Part shown: one piece after another, positions 17,186 to 26,306 of the stretch | Layout: the number at the start of each line of letters is the position of its first letter | How positions within the stretch are numbered: position 1 is the first letter of the stretch | NCBI GenBank assembly: GCA_964542475.1 | Contig: CAZIUL010000007.1 | Location: 72,067 to 136,066, forward strand | DNA length: 64,000 nucleotides | Reading direction: 5' to 3' | Source of the DNA: CAZIUL01 sp964542475 | GTDB taxonomy: Bacteria > Planctomycetota > B15-G4 > CAYZWU01 | The notes under the pieces: generated by a model | Told to the model about the DNA's origin: nothing | The model's database searches: none | What the model saw: the letters and a program-made list of their open reading frames with translations, nothing else | Position numbers and translations under genes: made by a program

Positions 17186-18322
17186 TCAGGTTGGTTTTTT
17201 CGCATCGACTATTACCCCTCCATCCGGTAAATCAGAGGGGTCGAATCCAAAATCGGTTAAAAAACGGTCCGTAACCTCTTTGTTTATGTCCCAGGAGCAC
17301 ACATCCCTGCGGAACCGGTTCGCCAGCAGATAATCCACGGCAGGCCCGAACGTTCCCATGAACAGCCTGTTCGGCTGGGCCGAGCTCAGGCCTAGAGGGC
17401 CCTGCTCGCTCGCCCACAACGCATCCACAATGCAGAGCTGCTGCCTTGGAAACGCGATCTTTTTTTTCTTCGAGTCCATCTCGCCCAGGATCAGGGGGGT
17501 TTTGTTGACACAGATCAGGTAGTCGGTCCTGCCCTTTCCGTGGGCCGGCTTTGGATCAAAGGTTCCAAAGTGGTTTTTCATGCACATGGTGAAGCCGCCG
17601 AACTCCGGCTGATGGCCCTTGCACACCGCCAGGTTCACAATGATATCCACCTCGCCTTTCACGAGATGACCCAGGCATCCGGTCCTGTTCTTCGCGTTGT
17701 GAACCGGATTGCCGTGCCAGGGTTCCGGCACCTCGGCCTCCGCGTCGAACCCCCCCCACTGGCCCGCGATGTCCACTCCCTCGGGCAGCCCCTTGAACGG
17801 CGTCTTCCTGAGCATGTCCTTCCCGTGGCTCGCGTCGTAGATATGCACATTGGCGGGCTTGACCTCCAGAACATCGGTCAGCACCCGGCAAATCTTCGCC
17901 ATGACAGCCCCGCGAGTGTGCTGCATGGCCAGGTTGTTGGTCTTGACGGCGACAGTGACATCGCTCCATGATTTCCCCGGGGGCTTTATCAGGATCGCCT
18001 TCCAGGCGTCCGCAACACGCTTCTCGCGTGCAAGGGAACAGGCCATGAGGTCGATGTTCTCACTCACCTTTTCACTGTCGGTCAGCTTGTCCTGAGCACG
18101 CCACGGGATGACCGGTTTCAGAATCGTGGTCATATCTGTGTCATGAACCCCAACGACACGCAAAGGATCAAGGTTGGGATGGTACCTGAAGCTTCCTTCG
18201 GATGGATCGCTGCAGAGCCTAGGGATGAAAAACAACGTGCCCGTGCCAAGAGCGGTCGCTCCAAGGGCCGCTCCCTTGATAAAGGATCTTCGGGAAAGGT
18301 CCGCCTCAGAGTTGCCGCTCAT
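17186..18322 (-). CDS. DUF362 family protein with Tat signal
   Basis: A 378-residue predicted periplasmic protein. The Tat signal is DLSRRSFIKGAALGATALG near residue 10. The rest matches DUF362: KTNNLAMQHTRGAVMAKICR, HIYDASHGKDM, DIIVNLAVCKGHQPEFGGF, MCMKNHFGTF. Some DUF362 proteins carry ferredoxin-type clusters; no CxxCxxC motif is present here. Function unknown. Start ATG 18322 is preferred (GGAG 8 bp upstream) over 18364, which would add 14 residues ahead of the Tat motif. It is a distant paralogue of the next gene and forms an operon with it and the oxidoreductase. Confidence 0.88.
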   Translation of the reverse strand: MSGNSEADLSRRSFIKGAALGATALGTGTLFFIPRLCSDPSEGSFRYHPNLDPLRVVGVHDTDMTTILKPVIPWRAQDKLTDSEKVSENIDLMACSLAREKRVADAWKAILIKPPGKSWSDVTVAVKTNNLAMQHTRGAVMAKICRVLTDVLEVKPANVHIYDASHGKDMLRKTPFKGLPEGVDIAGQWGGFDAEAEVPEPWHGNPVHNAKNRTGCLGHLVKGEVDIIVNLAVCKGHQPEFGGFTMCMKNHFGTFDPKPAHGKGRTDYLICVNKTPLILGEMDSKKKKIAFPRQQLCIVDALWASEQGPLGLSSAQPNRLFMGTFGPAVDYLLANRFRRDVCSWDINKEVTDRFLTDFGFDPSDLPDGGVIVDAKKPT

Positions 18323-18446
18323 CGGTTCGGCTCCGATAAAAACCGAGTCACACGGGATAAACAAAACCGGACTTCCGCCTGCCGCCTCCGCTGGGCAAGC
18401 TTCACAACTATGTTTCGAAAGGATCCCGGATATCCTTTAGATTCAC

Positions 18447-19604
18447 TCAGCCCTCATCGGACCCTTTGCTTTCCCCGGAATCCTCCTCGGGTTCGGGCGG
18501 CGCCGGCATGTCGACCTTCACCAGGTCCATGCGCTTTGGATCGTTCGTTCCAAGCCCCCTGGCCGCGGCAGTGGCGATGTGCTTGGCAGGCCTGCCTTTT
18601 TTACCGCCTTCGGCGCGATTTGGCGCCTCTTCGAGCGGCACAAATCCCATATCCTTTCGCGCTTTCACGATCCACTCGTGAACGATCATGTCAACGGCAA
18701 CCGGGTCAGCGGACAGGAGAATCTTCTCGTGTTCGAAAAGATGGTTCATGGACATGAGCTGAGGCCCGCCGTCAGCAACACCGAAAAGACCGTCCAGGAT
18801 GTGCAGCCTGAGCTTGTCGCGCACGCAGGCGATGTTGTTTATATCCGCGATGTGAGGATCGCAGCAGTTCGCGTGGCAGAGCCAGGGGATGTCCACCACC
18901 GCGTGCGAAATGTTCTTGAGCGCGCCGGTTACGCCTGAGCATGCATGGTCTTTCAGCACCGGGATGTTGATGATCGCTGTGAGCTCGTTCGCAACCAGCT
19001 CCGCTACCTTGACCTGGCCCCATGAAAACTTCTGCGGCTCTGTGTCGAAACCCGAAAGAGGCTTCCCGCCCATGTAGTTCTCCTCTCTCAGGGCCGGCGT
19101 GCACCCCTTGAAAACCACATCTTTCTCAGCCAGCTCACCCCTCATTTTCTTCACGTAGTACTTGTGCAGTGTCTCTTCCACCTGGTCCCACACGATGATG
19201 TTCTTCATGGGAACGCCGGCTGCCAGCACACCGTTGTAAACCGTCTCCAGTATGCTCTCCTTGCTGCTGATCAGGCGGCCGCCGCCGCTGTTCAGCTTGA
19301 TGCCGACCACATCATCCGGCTTCACGAAACAACGCCATGCCGACGCTGTATCTTTTTTCCCTGTAAGCGCCAGCATACCGCGCTCAACCATCTTTTTGAC
19401 GCGATCCTCATCCAGCCGCTTTCCGAGCGTCACCGCGCCCGGCGCTGACACCTCGATGACACGGCTTTTCTCCCCTCCGGAAGGACGAGGCTCCTCAGCG
19501 CCCCTGAGAAGCGCTTGCGGGCCGAGCGCCGCTGCAGCGCCGGCTGTTGCGGTTTTTTTGATGAACGATCGCCGATCCATACCTGTTGTCTTTTTCATGT
19601 TCAA
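18447..19604 (-). CDS. DUF362 family protein with Tat signal (paralogue)
   Basis: A 385-residue predicted Tat substrate (MDRRSFIKKTATAGAAAALG). DUF362 features include GIKLNSGGGRLISSKESILE, NIIVWDQVEETLHKYYV, ELTAIINIPVLKDHACSGVT and GALKNISHAVVDIPW. The C-terminal tail is acidic and Pro/Glu-rich (PPEPEEDSGESKGSDEG), likely disordered. No iron-sulfur cluster motif. It is the first gene of the minus-strand run to 15025. The gap to the next gene (18323-18446) shows no promoter that I can defend. Role unknown; the combination with an exported Gfo/Idh/MocA enzyme recurs in PVC-type genomes. Confidence 0.87.
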   Translation of the reverse strand: MNMKKTTGMDRRSFIKKTATAGAAAALGPQALLRGAEEPRPSGGEKSRVIEVSAPGAVTLGKRLDEDRVKKMVERGMLALTGKKDTASAWRCFVKPDDVVGIKLNSGGGRLISSKESILETVYNGVLAAGVPMKNIIVWDQVEETLHKYYVKKMRGELAEKDVVFKGCTPALREENYMGGKPLSGFDTEPQKFSWGQVKVAELVANELTAIINIPVLKDHACSGVTGALKNISHAVVDIPWLCHANCCDPHIADINNIACVRDKLRLHILDGLFGVADGGPQLMSMNHLFEHEKILLSADPVAVDMIVHEWIVKARKDMGFVPLEEAPNRAEGGKKGRPAKHIATAAARGLGTNDPKRMDLVKVDMPAPPEPEEDSGESKGSDEG

Positions 19605-19720
19605 GGTCCTTAATCAACAAAACGAGTATGGGTGCCGGTCAACAACCTACCATAATTCGGGGGAGCCTTACGCAATTAGGGCGTTGGAATCGACTCCATC
19701 AACAATCAAGTCCCCCGAGT

Positions 19721-21280
19721 TTACTCCACTTCGAAAGTACAGAGGTTGGTCAGTTTATAACCGATCATCGCCTGGAAGTAAACTGTGTAGGGGCCGGGAG
19801 GAGCAGGCGGCACCGTACCCGGGTGCACGAGCACACCGCAGGAAGGGATCGAAGGAAGAGGAGGCAAAACGGCAAAAGGGAAGCTGATGTACCAGTCGCC
19901 GTACGCGCTCGGCAGGGGAGGATCATAAACGCTGAACCCGGCCACCAACCCTACCTGAGCGGTCAGGGGATCGCCGACGAATTTAAGCTCCACGCACTGG
20001 CCGGGGGAGGGATCGCCGGTGAAATAAAGATGCCTGTGAAATTCATCCGCCCCGATATCCGGTCCGGCTCCGAATGTACGCTCATCGTACTCGAAGTCGG
20101 TTTCCGGAAGCCCGGGGGCCAGGCTGTCCCCGGCATCTCTCAAAGGCGAGTGATGGAAGATGTGGAAATCGTTGCCCTCCGCATCGACAAAACATGGGTC
20201 ATCATCGATGTTGCCCGTTCCGGGGCAGCCGCCCTCCACGTCGCAGAACGAAACCAGAGGTGTACTGTTCATTGCCAACAACTGCTTGGGAACGTTTCCA
20301 TAGACGATGCAGTTCGTGATGCTGGGCGAGCTGTTATAGCAAGCAATGCCGTACGCCGAGTTTCCAAAGATGGTGTTGTTCGTGATCCTCATCGCCGAGG
20401 ACGTGGACATACACTTGATGCCGCCGCTCTTGTTGCCGTAGATGATGTTGTTGACGAAATCACCTTCTCCCATGAAGCTCTGGATGCCAACGGAAGCGTT
20501 GTCGTGGATGACGTTGCCGCGAACAGATGAATTCCCGTTACAAAAATAGAAGGCGCCGTAAAAGCCTAAGTTGGCAATAACCAGGTTGTTCTCCACAACC
20601 GGAAAGGAGTCTAAACACTCTATAGCGCCGGAGTGCCATGCGCCGTTGTTCTCCACAAAAACGTTGTAGGTTATGACAGGCCATGAGTCGACGCAATGCA
20701 TACCGGCTCCGCCGCACTTGCAATAGTTTCCCGAGATAATGTTTCCCTGGACCAGGGGTGAGGAGTCGGAGGAGTAAACCCCGCCGCCCTCGGCGCTTCA
20801 GTCCCAGGGCGGGCCGTTCTCAACGATCAGGTTGTCCTTTATCGATGGCGAGGATCCGTCCTTGCAGCAGATCCCGCTCCCGCGCGGGGACATGTTCTGA
20901 GTGATCACGTTGTTCGTGATCAAGGGCGCTGAACCGCCGCAAAAAATCCCGCCGCCCAGAGGAGACTTCCCGTTGCAAATGGTGAAGCGCTCAAGAACCG
21001 ATCCTTCCCCCTCCCCGCTTTCAAACGTCACAACACTGCCCGCCTCCAGGCCGTCGATGATCGACAACTGTGGGCCGTCCTCGCTGGTAAGTGTAATGGC
21101 CTTACCATTGAAATCGATGTTTTCCGCGTACGTTCCGGCAGCGACAAGAACCACATCACCGTCCGATGCCGCGTCGATGGCCCCCTGTATCGTGGGATAA
21201 TCCAGGGGCACATGAACAGTGGCTGCAAACGCGGCAGCCGTATGATACAGAACGATGCCGATGATGATTGTCTTTCTCAT
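19721..21280 (-). CDS. Secreted right-handed beta-helix protein with in-frame TGA (candidate selenoprotein)
   Basis: About 519 residues if the single TGA (20798-20800, codon 161) is decoded. Start ATG 21280 with GGAGG upstream, then a signal peptide (MRKTIIIGIVLYHTAAAFA). The body is a parallel beta-helix of about 22-residue rungs: VPLDYPTIQGAIDAASDGDVV, then repeated NNVITQN, NLIVENG, NIISGNY, NTIFGNS. The tail has a choice-of-anchor-like beta-sandwich. The frame is unbroken over TGA: NGPPWD-TGA-SAEGGGVYSSDSSP. The next rung has Cys residues at the matching bend (NYCKCGGAG), so TGA is at a Cys-like place. A hairpin of 6/7 pairs with a 4-nt loop starts 12 nt after TGA. Such proteins bind or process surface polysaccharide, but no catalytic residues are recognisable. 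A pseudogene is the main alternative. Confidence 0.8.
20768..20800 (-). promoter_or_regulatory. Candidate bSECIS hairpin downstream of in-frame TGA (site 2)
   Basis: On the minus strand, TGA (20800-20798) is followed by 12 nt, GGCGGGG (20785-20779), loop TTTA and CTCCTCC (20774-20768). Six of seven positions pair, one as G-U, with one C/U mismatch. The loop begins 19 nt after TGA, close to site 1. It lacks G in the first two loop positions unless the innermost pair opens. Weaker than site 1. Confidence 0.35.
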
Positions 21281-21414
21281 GCGATCCTCCGCAAAACACG
21301 CCGAGAACAACTACCAACAGGCTATCTGTCTATCCATGAGGGTTATAATAACCGAATATGCTTGTTTGTCGAGGATTTTCGCGCATGGACGGCCTCCGGC
21401 CTCAAGCCCGCTTA

Positions 21415-22953
21415 TTACATATACCCCAGCTCCATGAGCTGTTCGATCTCCTCGGCTGAAGGCTCTCCCGCCTCTCCTTTTTTGTTCAGGTCGAGAGTCC
21501 GCCCGCGTAAAAAAGCATCAAGAGATTTCTTCAGGCCGAGAGCCGGACCGCCGGCCTTTTCCGGATCAAGAGGGTGCTTTTCCCCGGGATCTTTCAGCAG
21601 ATCAAAAAAGCTCCACACCACCCCGCTGTCCCGTGACTCGCTCCGAATCAGCTTGTTTGTTCCGGACATGACAGCCGCGTGGTCGCCGTTCTCCAGGACC
21701 GTCTCGGAAAAAACCGGCCCACCTGCCGGGAGTTCAGCTCCCCCGCTCTTCAAAACGGGCCATAGCGAAACCCCGTCCAGGCCATCCGGTACCTGTATCC
21801 CCACAAGATCCAGAACGGTCGGATAGAGATCCACGAGGCTTACATGCTCAGAGGTCTCGCCTGTAAACGCCCCCCCTTCTTGCCGGGGCACGTGAAAAAT
21901 GAGCGGCACGCCGGTTTCTTCCTCAAACACGGAATGGCCGTGACCCCATTCGTTGTGTTCAAGAAAGGCCTCGCCGTGATCTGATGTCACCACAACCACC
22001 GTTTCATCCAGCAGTCCCTCCTCCTCGAGCACCGACAAAAATATCTTGAACGCGTTGTCGGTGTATGCCACCTCGGCATCGTAAAGCGAGATCAGGTACC
22101 TGATGCGCTTCATCAGCTCGGGATCGTCCGGCCCCTCGAAGTCCAGCCCGCCCTCGGGAAGCTCTCCAACGGACAGCTTGGGCGCCTTCCTGGCTATCAT
22201 ATCCTTCATCCAATCCTGGTCGTAATCGAAACGGAACGGTTCCCGCCCTCCGCTCGACTGCCATTTCCGGTACTGCTCCAGCCATAGCAGGATCTCCATC
22301 GGCTCCCCCCTTCTCGTGAAAGGGGCTGTGGGCCCCGGGTCGCCCGCGGCATAGTTTCGCCTGAACGCCTGCGGCGGGAAATAAGGCGAATGAGGGTCTA
22401 CAACATGAAGGTACAGGAAAAAACCACAGTCCTTGCGGCGCTGCTTCACCCACTCGATTGCTCCGTTGAACAGCTTGCACGCGGGACCGGCCGGCCACAC
22501 GAACTCGTCGAACCCCTGGTCAAAGTTGTAGTTCGGGATTATGTGGGGGTTCGTGACAAAAGCCGCGGTCCTGTACCCTTCTCCCTTGAAAAGCTCTGCC
22601 AGTGTATCGAACTCCTTGTCGAGATGGGTCATGTTTTTCAAGAACATCAACGATCCCACAGCGCCGTGCCTGCCCGGGTACAGCCCTGTCATCAAGGAAG
22701 CAACCGATGGCTTTGTCCATGTCGACGGCGCATGAGCGCGGCGAAAACAGAACCCATCCCCGGCGAATGCGTCGAGGGTGCGGCTCAGGCGCTTCTTGGC
22801 CCCGTACGCGCTGAGGCGGTCGCTCCGAAGGGTGTCGATGACCACAAAAACCACGTTGGCGCCTTCAGGCCGCGCATCCGGCCCACAGGCGGGAAAAAGC
22901 AGCGCTGCCAGCGCAAGAACGGCTGAAACAATCCGTTTTTCGGGGGTGGCCAT
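21415..22953 (-). CDS. Sulfatase-fold lipoprotein with Thr at the nucleophile position
   Basis: A 512-residue alkaline-phosphatase-superfamily enzyme at the cell envelope. Lipobox FPAC at residues 20-23. Metal-site Asp40 in VVFVVIDTLRSDRLS. The sulfatase C/S-x-P-x-R site reads T-K-P-S-V (Thr80), so it cannot form formylglycine and lacks the Arg; Thr nucleophiles are used by phosphotransferases such as LtaS and EptA. Further metal ligands: VVTSDHGEAFLEHNEWGHG. It ends with PSAEEIEQLMELGYM, typical of this subfamily. ATG 22953 lies 1 bp after the upstream stop (TAAAATG), so translation is coupled to the paralogue. It may be a phosphatase, phosphodiesterase or transferase; a sulfatase activity is doubtful. 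Confidence 0.9.
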   Translation of the reverse strand: MATPEKRIVSAVLALAALLFPACGPDARPEGANVVFVVIDTLRSDRLSAYGAKKRLSRTLDAFAGDGFCFRRAHAPSTWTKPSVASLMTGLYPGRHGAVGSLMFLKNMTHLDKEFDTLAELFKGEGYRTAAFVTNPHIIPNYNFDQGFDEFVWPAGPACKLFNGAIEWVKQRRKDCGFFLYLHVVDPHSPYFPPQAFRRNYAAGDPGPTAPFTRRGEPMEILLWLEQYRKWQSSGGREPFRFDYDQDWMKDMIARKAPKLSVGELPEGGLDFEGPDDPELMKRIRYLISLYDAEVAYTDNAFKIFLSVLEEEGLLDETVVVVTSDHGEAFLEHNEWGHGHSVFEEETGVPLIFHVPRQEGGAFTGETSEHVSLVDLYPTVLDLVGIQVPDGLDGVSLWPVLKSGGAELPAGGPVFSETVLENGDHAAVMSGTNKLIRSESRDSGVVWSFFDLLKDPGEKHPLDPEKAGGPALGLKKSLDAFLRGRTLDLNKKGEAGEPSAEEIEQLMELGYM

Positions 22954-22954
22954 T

Positions 22955-24493
22955 TTACAGGTAACCAAGTTTTCTAAGCTGTTCGATCTCCTCAGCGGAA
23001 GGCATGCCCATCTCCCCCTCCTTGTTGAAATCCAGTCGCCGGCCCCGGAAAAACCTCTCCAGGCGCTTCTTGAGCGCTATTCCGTCTTGTCCGGCATCGG
23101 ATAGGCGCATGGGCTCCTGCTCCTCCGGGTCTCTCTCAAGGTCGTAATACATCCACTTCACTCCCCCGTCGTTTCGCACCCAGCGCATGAGCTTCCTTCT
23201 CCCAAGCACAACGCTCGCGTGGTCCCCTGTGTCGAGAAACGATTCGGTAAAAACCGGACGCGCCCTCAATGCGGCTGTGTCCGCGCCATTTATGGCGGGC
23301 CACAGCGACACGCCGTCAAGGCCCGGGGTCTCGGGCAGATCCAGCATCTCCATCAGGGTTGGAAAGATATCGATGAGGCTGACCTGCTCGCTGATCACGC
23401 CTTTGAACGGGTCGCCTTCCGGACCCGGCACCCTGAATATAAGGGGCACGTCGATCTCCTCCCTGTGAACGGTCAAGCGGTGTCCCCAGAAATCGTGCTC
23501 CATGAAGCATTCGCCGTGATCCGAGGTCACGACCAGAACGCTCTCATCCAGAACTCCTTCGTCGCGCAGGTTCTCCACGAAACCATCAAGCGCGGTGTCC
23601 GAAAAAGCCACCTCGCCGTCGTAAAGCGCTGTGAGGTGATCGATCCTTTTCAAAAGCCTCGGATCGTCACGCCCCTTGAAATCGAGGAAGATTCTCGATT
23701 TGATGTCGTCCAGCGCCTGTCCGGGCGCGATCTGCTCGAGCCACTTGTTGACCTGTTCGGGCTCGAAAACATATTCGAAACCGCTGCCGTCCTCCGCTCC
23801 CCGATCGATGTACTGGTCCAGCCACAGAGTTATCTCCTCGAAGCGGCCGAGCCGGGTGAAAGGCGCCTTTGGAAGAGGCTTGCCTGGCGCGAACCTTTTC
23901 CTGTACACGGGCGGCGGAAAGTAAGGCGCGTGCGGATCTATCAGGTGAAGATAAAGGAAAAACTTCCTGCCATCATCCTGCTGCTTCTTTACCCATTCCG
24001 CGGCGCGTCCGAGCAGCTCATCAGCGAGCCCGGCAGGCTGCGTGAACTCGTCGAACCCCTGGTCGAAATGGTAGAACGGGATGATGTTAGCGTTGGTCAC
24101 GAACGCGGCGGTCTTGTACCCGGCTGTTTTGAAGCGCTCGGCCATGGTTGTGAAACGTTCCTCCAGAAACGCGAGATTCTGGTGGATCGTAAGATCACCG
24201 ATGGCGCCGTGGCAGCCGGGATAAAGCCCTGTGAGGAGCGATGCTACAGACGGCTTGGTCCAGGATGATGGAGCCACCGCGCCCTTGAAAAGCACTCCCT
24301 CCCTTGCGAGGCGGTCCATGCACGGGGTTGACCCCGCCCCATGACCGTTTATGCCAAGCCGGTCGTTTCGAAGCGTGTCCACAAGCACGATGATCACGTT
24401 CGTGTCCGGGGGCAGGCTCTTCCTGCCGCACGCGAACAACGCGGCCAGAACAACCGGCAGCAGAACGCCATAAGAAATAAAATGCTTGGCCAT
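22955..24493 (-). CDS. Sulfatase-fold lipoprotein, tandem paralogue
   Basis: A 512-residue paralogue of the next gene, with the same plan: lipobox ALFAC near residue 21, metal-binding Asp39 in VIIVLVDTLRNDRLG, and Thr79 in SSWTKPSVASLLTG where sulfatases have Cys or Ser. LVVTSDHGECFMEHDFWGH carries the C-terminal metal ligands. It ends PSAEEIEQLRKLGYL. ATG 24493 is used rather than 24529, since it gives the lipoprotein signal directly at the N-terminus. First gene of a two-gene translationally coupled operon, and divergent from the SGNH hydrolase over 236 bp. Confidence 0.9.
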   Translation of the reverse strand: MAKHFISYGVLLPVVLAALFACGRKSLPPDTNVIIVLVDTLRNDRLGINGHGAGSTPCMDRLAREGVLFKGAVAPSSWTKPSVASLLTGLYPGCHGAIGDLTIHQNLAFLEERFTTMAERFKTAGYKTAAFVTNANIIPFYHFDQGFDEFTQPAGLADELLGRAAEWVKKQQDDGRKFFLYLHLIDPHAPYFPPPVYRKRFAPGKPLPKAPFTRLGRFEEITLWLDQYIDRGAEDGSGFEYVFEPEQVNKWLEQIAPGQALDDIKSRIFLDFKGRDDPRLLKRIDHLTALYDGEVAFSDTALDGFVENLRDEGVLDESVLVVTSDHGECFMEHDFWGHRLTVHREEIDVPLIFRVPGPEGDPFKGVISEQVSLIDIFPTLMEMLDLPETPGLDGVSLWPAINGADTAALRARPVFTESFLDTGDHASVVLGRRKLMRWVRNDGGVKWMYYDLERDPEEQEPMRLSDAGQDGIALKKRLERFFRGRRLDFNKEGEMGMPSAEEIEQLRKLGYL

Positions 24494-24729
24494 TAACACA
24501 ACATCCCACGAACGATGAAACAACAGCACAATTTTAAGAAAAGATTCCGGAGAGGCCAGATATATATTCTTATCGTCAGTTCGGCTCCCCCCCCCTCCGC
24601 TTCATTGCCTACCCGGGCTCATCGAAAATTTATACGTGGCGTCCTTAGAATCAGGAGTTATCATCTTCACGAACACAAAAAAACGCGCGTCCTGACTCGG
24701 AACCACGAAAAATCCCAAGGGTTATCTGC

Positions 24730-25809
24730 ATGCGGAAGAACAAACCGGTAAGATCCAGAAAGAGACGGCTCATCCGGCTGGTGCTGGCACTTGTGTTTTC
24801 GATCGTGCTGGTCGCCGTGCTGCTCGAAGCGGGCATCCGCGTGTTCGATCCGCTCGGGACCAGCCATTTCAGCGACATGATCCGCTACAACACCGTGCTG
24901 TGTAACGCGGTGGGACCGCCGCGGATACTCGTGCAAAAGCCGGGGTTCACAATGAAGTTCCGGGGTTTTGAGATCAGCACGAACAGTCTCGGGTTGAGGG
25001 GGCCTGAGCTCGCTGTTCCCAAGCCCGAGAACGAGTACCGCCTGCTCTTTCTAGGAGATTCTGTTGTGCTCGGCTGGGGAACCGGATACGAGGACCTCTT
25101 CACGGCACTGGCGCAGCAGGAGCTGAACGAGTCGGCTGAGCACGGCACAGGCAACAGGTACAGGTGCGTCAACTCCGGACACAACCAGTACGACACGACG
25201 CAGGAAGCCGCTCTCCTGGAGGAGTTAGGGGATTTGATCGAGCCGGACGCGCTCATCCTCGTCTACGTGAACAACGACGTGAACCTCACGATCAAGATCT
25301 GGAATACGCTGGTGGAGGCTGGTGAAGAGATCGAAAGAAACCCTCCATCATCCGCGACCCTTGTCAAGCAGAAGATTTCAGGCTGGCTGCGGGGAGCTTT
25401 CATGGGCATAAACAACATGCAGACCCTGCTCCTGCAAGGCCGCGACCTGGCAACAAAAGAGGAGAAGATCAAGGAAAAGCAGTCCGCTGTTGATGCCGAG
25501 GGTTGGGAAGCCTCGCGCGCGGCCCTGCTGGATATCAAGAGGTGGTGCGAAGACCGGGACATACCGTTCGTGGTGCTCAACCACACGCGGCCGGCTTCAG
25601 AAGGTAAGCCCGCGGAAATTGCCCCGCTCGTTCCGTTCCTGAAAAGCGAAGAAATCCCCTGCTTCGCGTTCCATTTCACGCAAGAAGAGATGGAGCTCCC
25701 CATACGCAACTCTTTCTCCGACGCGCACGCAAACGCTCGCGGGCAAAAGCTGCTGCTCGAAAAGTTGAGGCCAGCGCTCCGCTGTCTCGGGTTGAAGACC
25801 GGGCAGTAG
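24730..25809 (+). CDS. Membrane-anchored SGNH/GDSL hydrolase
   Basis: A 359-residue protein with one N-terminal membrane anchor (about residues 15-37; RLIRLVLALVFSIVLVAVLL) after a very basic leader. The SGNH esterase domain follows: block I FLGDSVVLGWGTG (Ser), block II/III around VNSGHNQYDT and VYVNNDV, and block V SDAHANARG with the Asp-His pair. Enzymes of this type deacylate glycans or lipids in the envelope. Start ATG 24730. It is adjacent to the divergent sulfatase-fold operon, which may act on the same polymer. Repeat cluster follows the stop. Confidence 0.88.
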   Translation: MRKNKPVRSRKRRLIRLVLALVFSIVLVAVLLEAGIRVFDPLGTSHFSDMIRYNTVLCNAVGPPRILVQKPGFTMKFRGFEISTNSLGLRGPELAVPKPENEYRLLFLGDSVVLGWGTGYEDLFTALAQQELNESAEHGTGNRYRCVNSGHNQYDTTQEAALLEELGDLIEPDALILVYVNNDVNLTIKIWNTLVEAGEEIERNPPSSATLVKQKISGWLRGAFMGINNMQTLLLQGRDLATKEEKIKEKQSAVDAEGWEASRAALLDIKRWCEDRDIPFVVLNHTRPASEGKPAEIAPLVPFLKSEEIPCFAFHFTQEEMELPIRNSFSDAHANARGQKLLLEKLRPALRCLGLKTGQ

Positions 25810-25835
25810 AGATGCCCGCCATCGCATTTGTTTTT

Positions 25836-26049
25836 CGGCTTCCTGGAGGGCGGCAGTCTCTTGCCGCCTCTTCTCCTCCGGCGCCGACAAAGCGGCGCCC
25901 TCCATCGTTCAACCGGCGCATGACCATCTCCTGGAGGGCGGCAGTCTCTTGCCGCCTCTTCTCCTCCGGCGCCGACAAAGCGGCGCCCTCCATCGTTCAA
26001 CCGGCGCATGACCATCTCCTGGAGGGCGGCAGTCTCTTGCCGCCGCTGG
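25836..26049 (-). repeat. Tandem TGGAGGG double-hairpin repeats, 88-bp period, inverted orientation
   Basis: The 497-bp gap after the SGNH gene contains about 2.3 tandem units beginning CCTGGAGGGCGGC at 25842, 25930 and 26018, with a period of 88 bp. The orientation is opposite to the clusters at 6.5 and 32 kb. Each unit again holds GGCGGC...GCCGCC and GGCGCCG...CGGCGCC hairpins between TGGAGGG and CCCTCCA, then a linker (CATCGTTCAACCGGCGCATG). The rest of the gap (26050-26306) has no gene that I can see; it presumably holds the promoter of the next gene. Confidence 0.88.
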
Positions 26050-26306
26050 GCCAGGCGCCGGTTGACGCGGTTGATTAAAAGAAAATCATTAACCCGCTTA
26101 TTTCATACTCTTCGTCGCGAGGTGTCGTAAACTGCACTGTGGCACCTGGGGCCGCGGTCTCCCCCGGATCGTAGATCCTGCTTTTATGCATAATCAGGCA
26201 AAACCGCCCCTTGGCAAAACGGATTCGGTTTTATAAGCTGGACCCGTTGGATGTTTGTTCTGGACCCTGTTGAAAGATGGGGCCTTTCTCTGGAAAGGAA
26301 TCGGTC

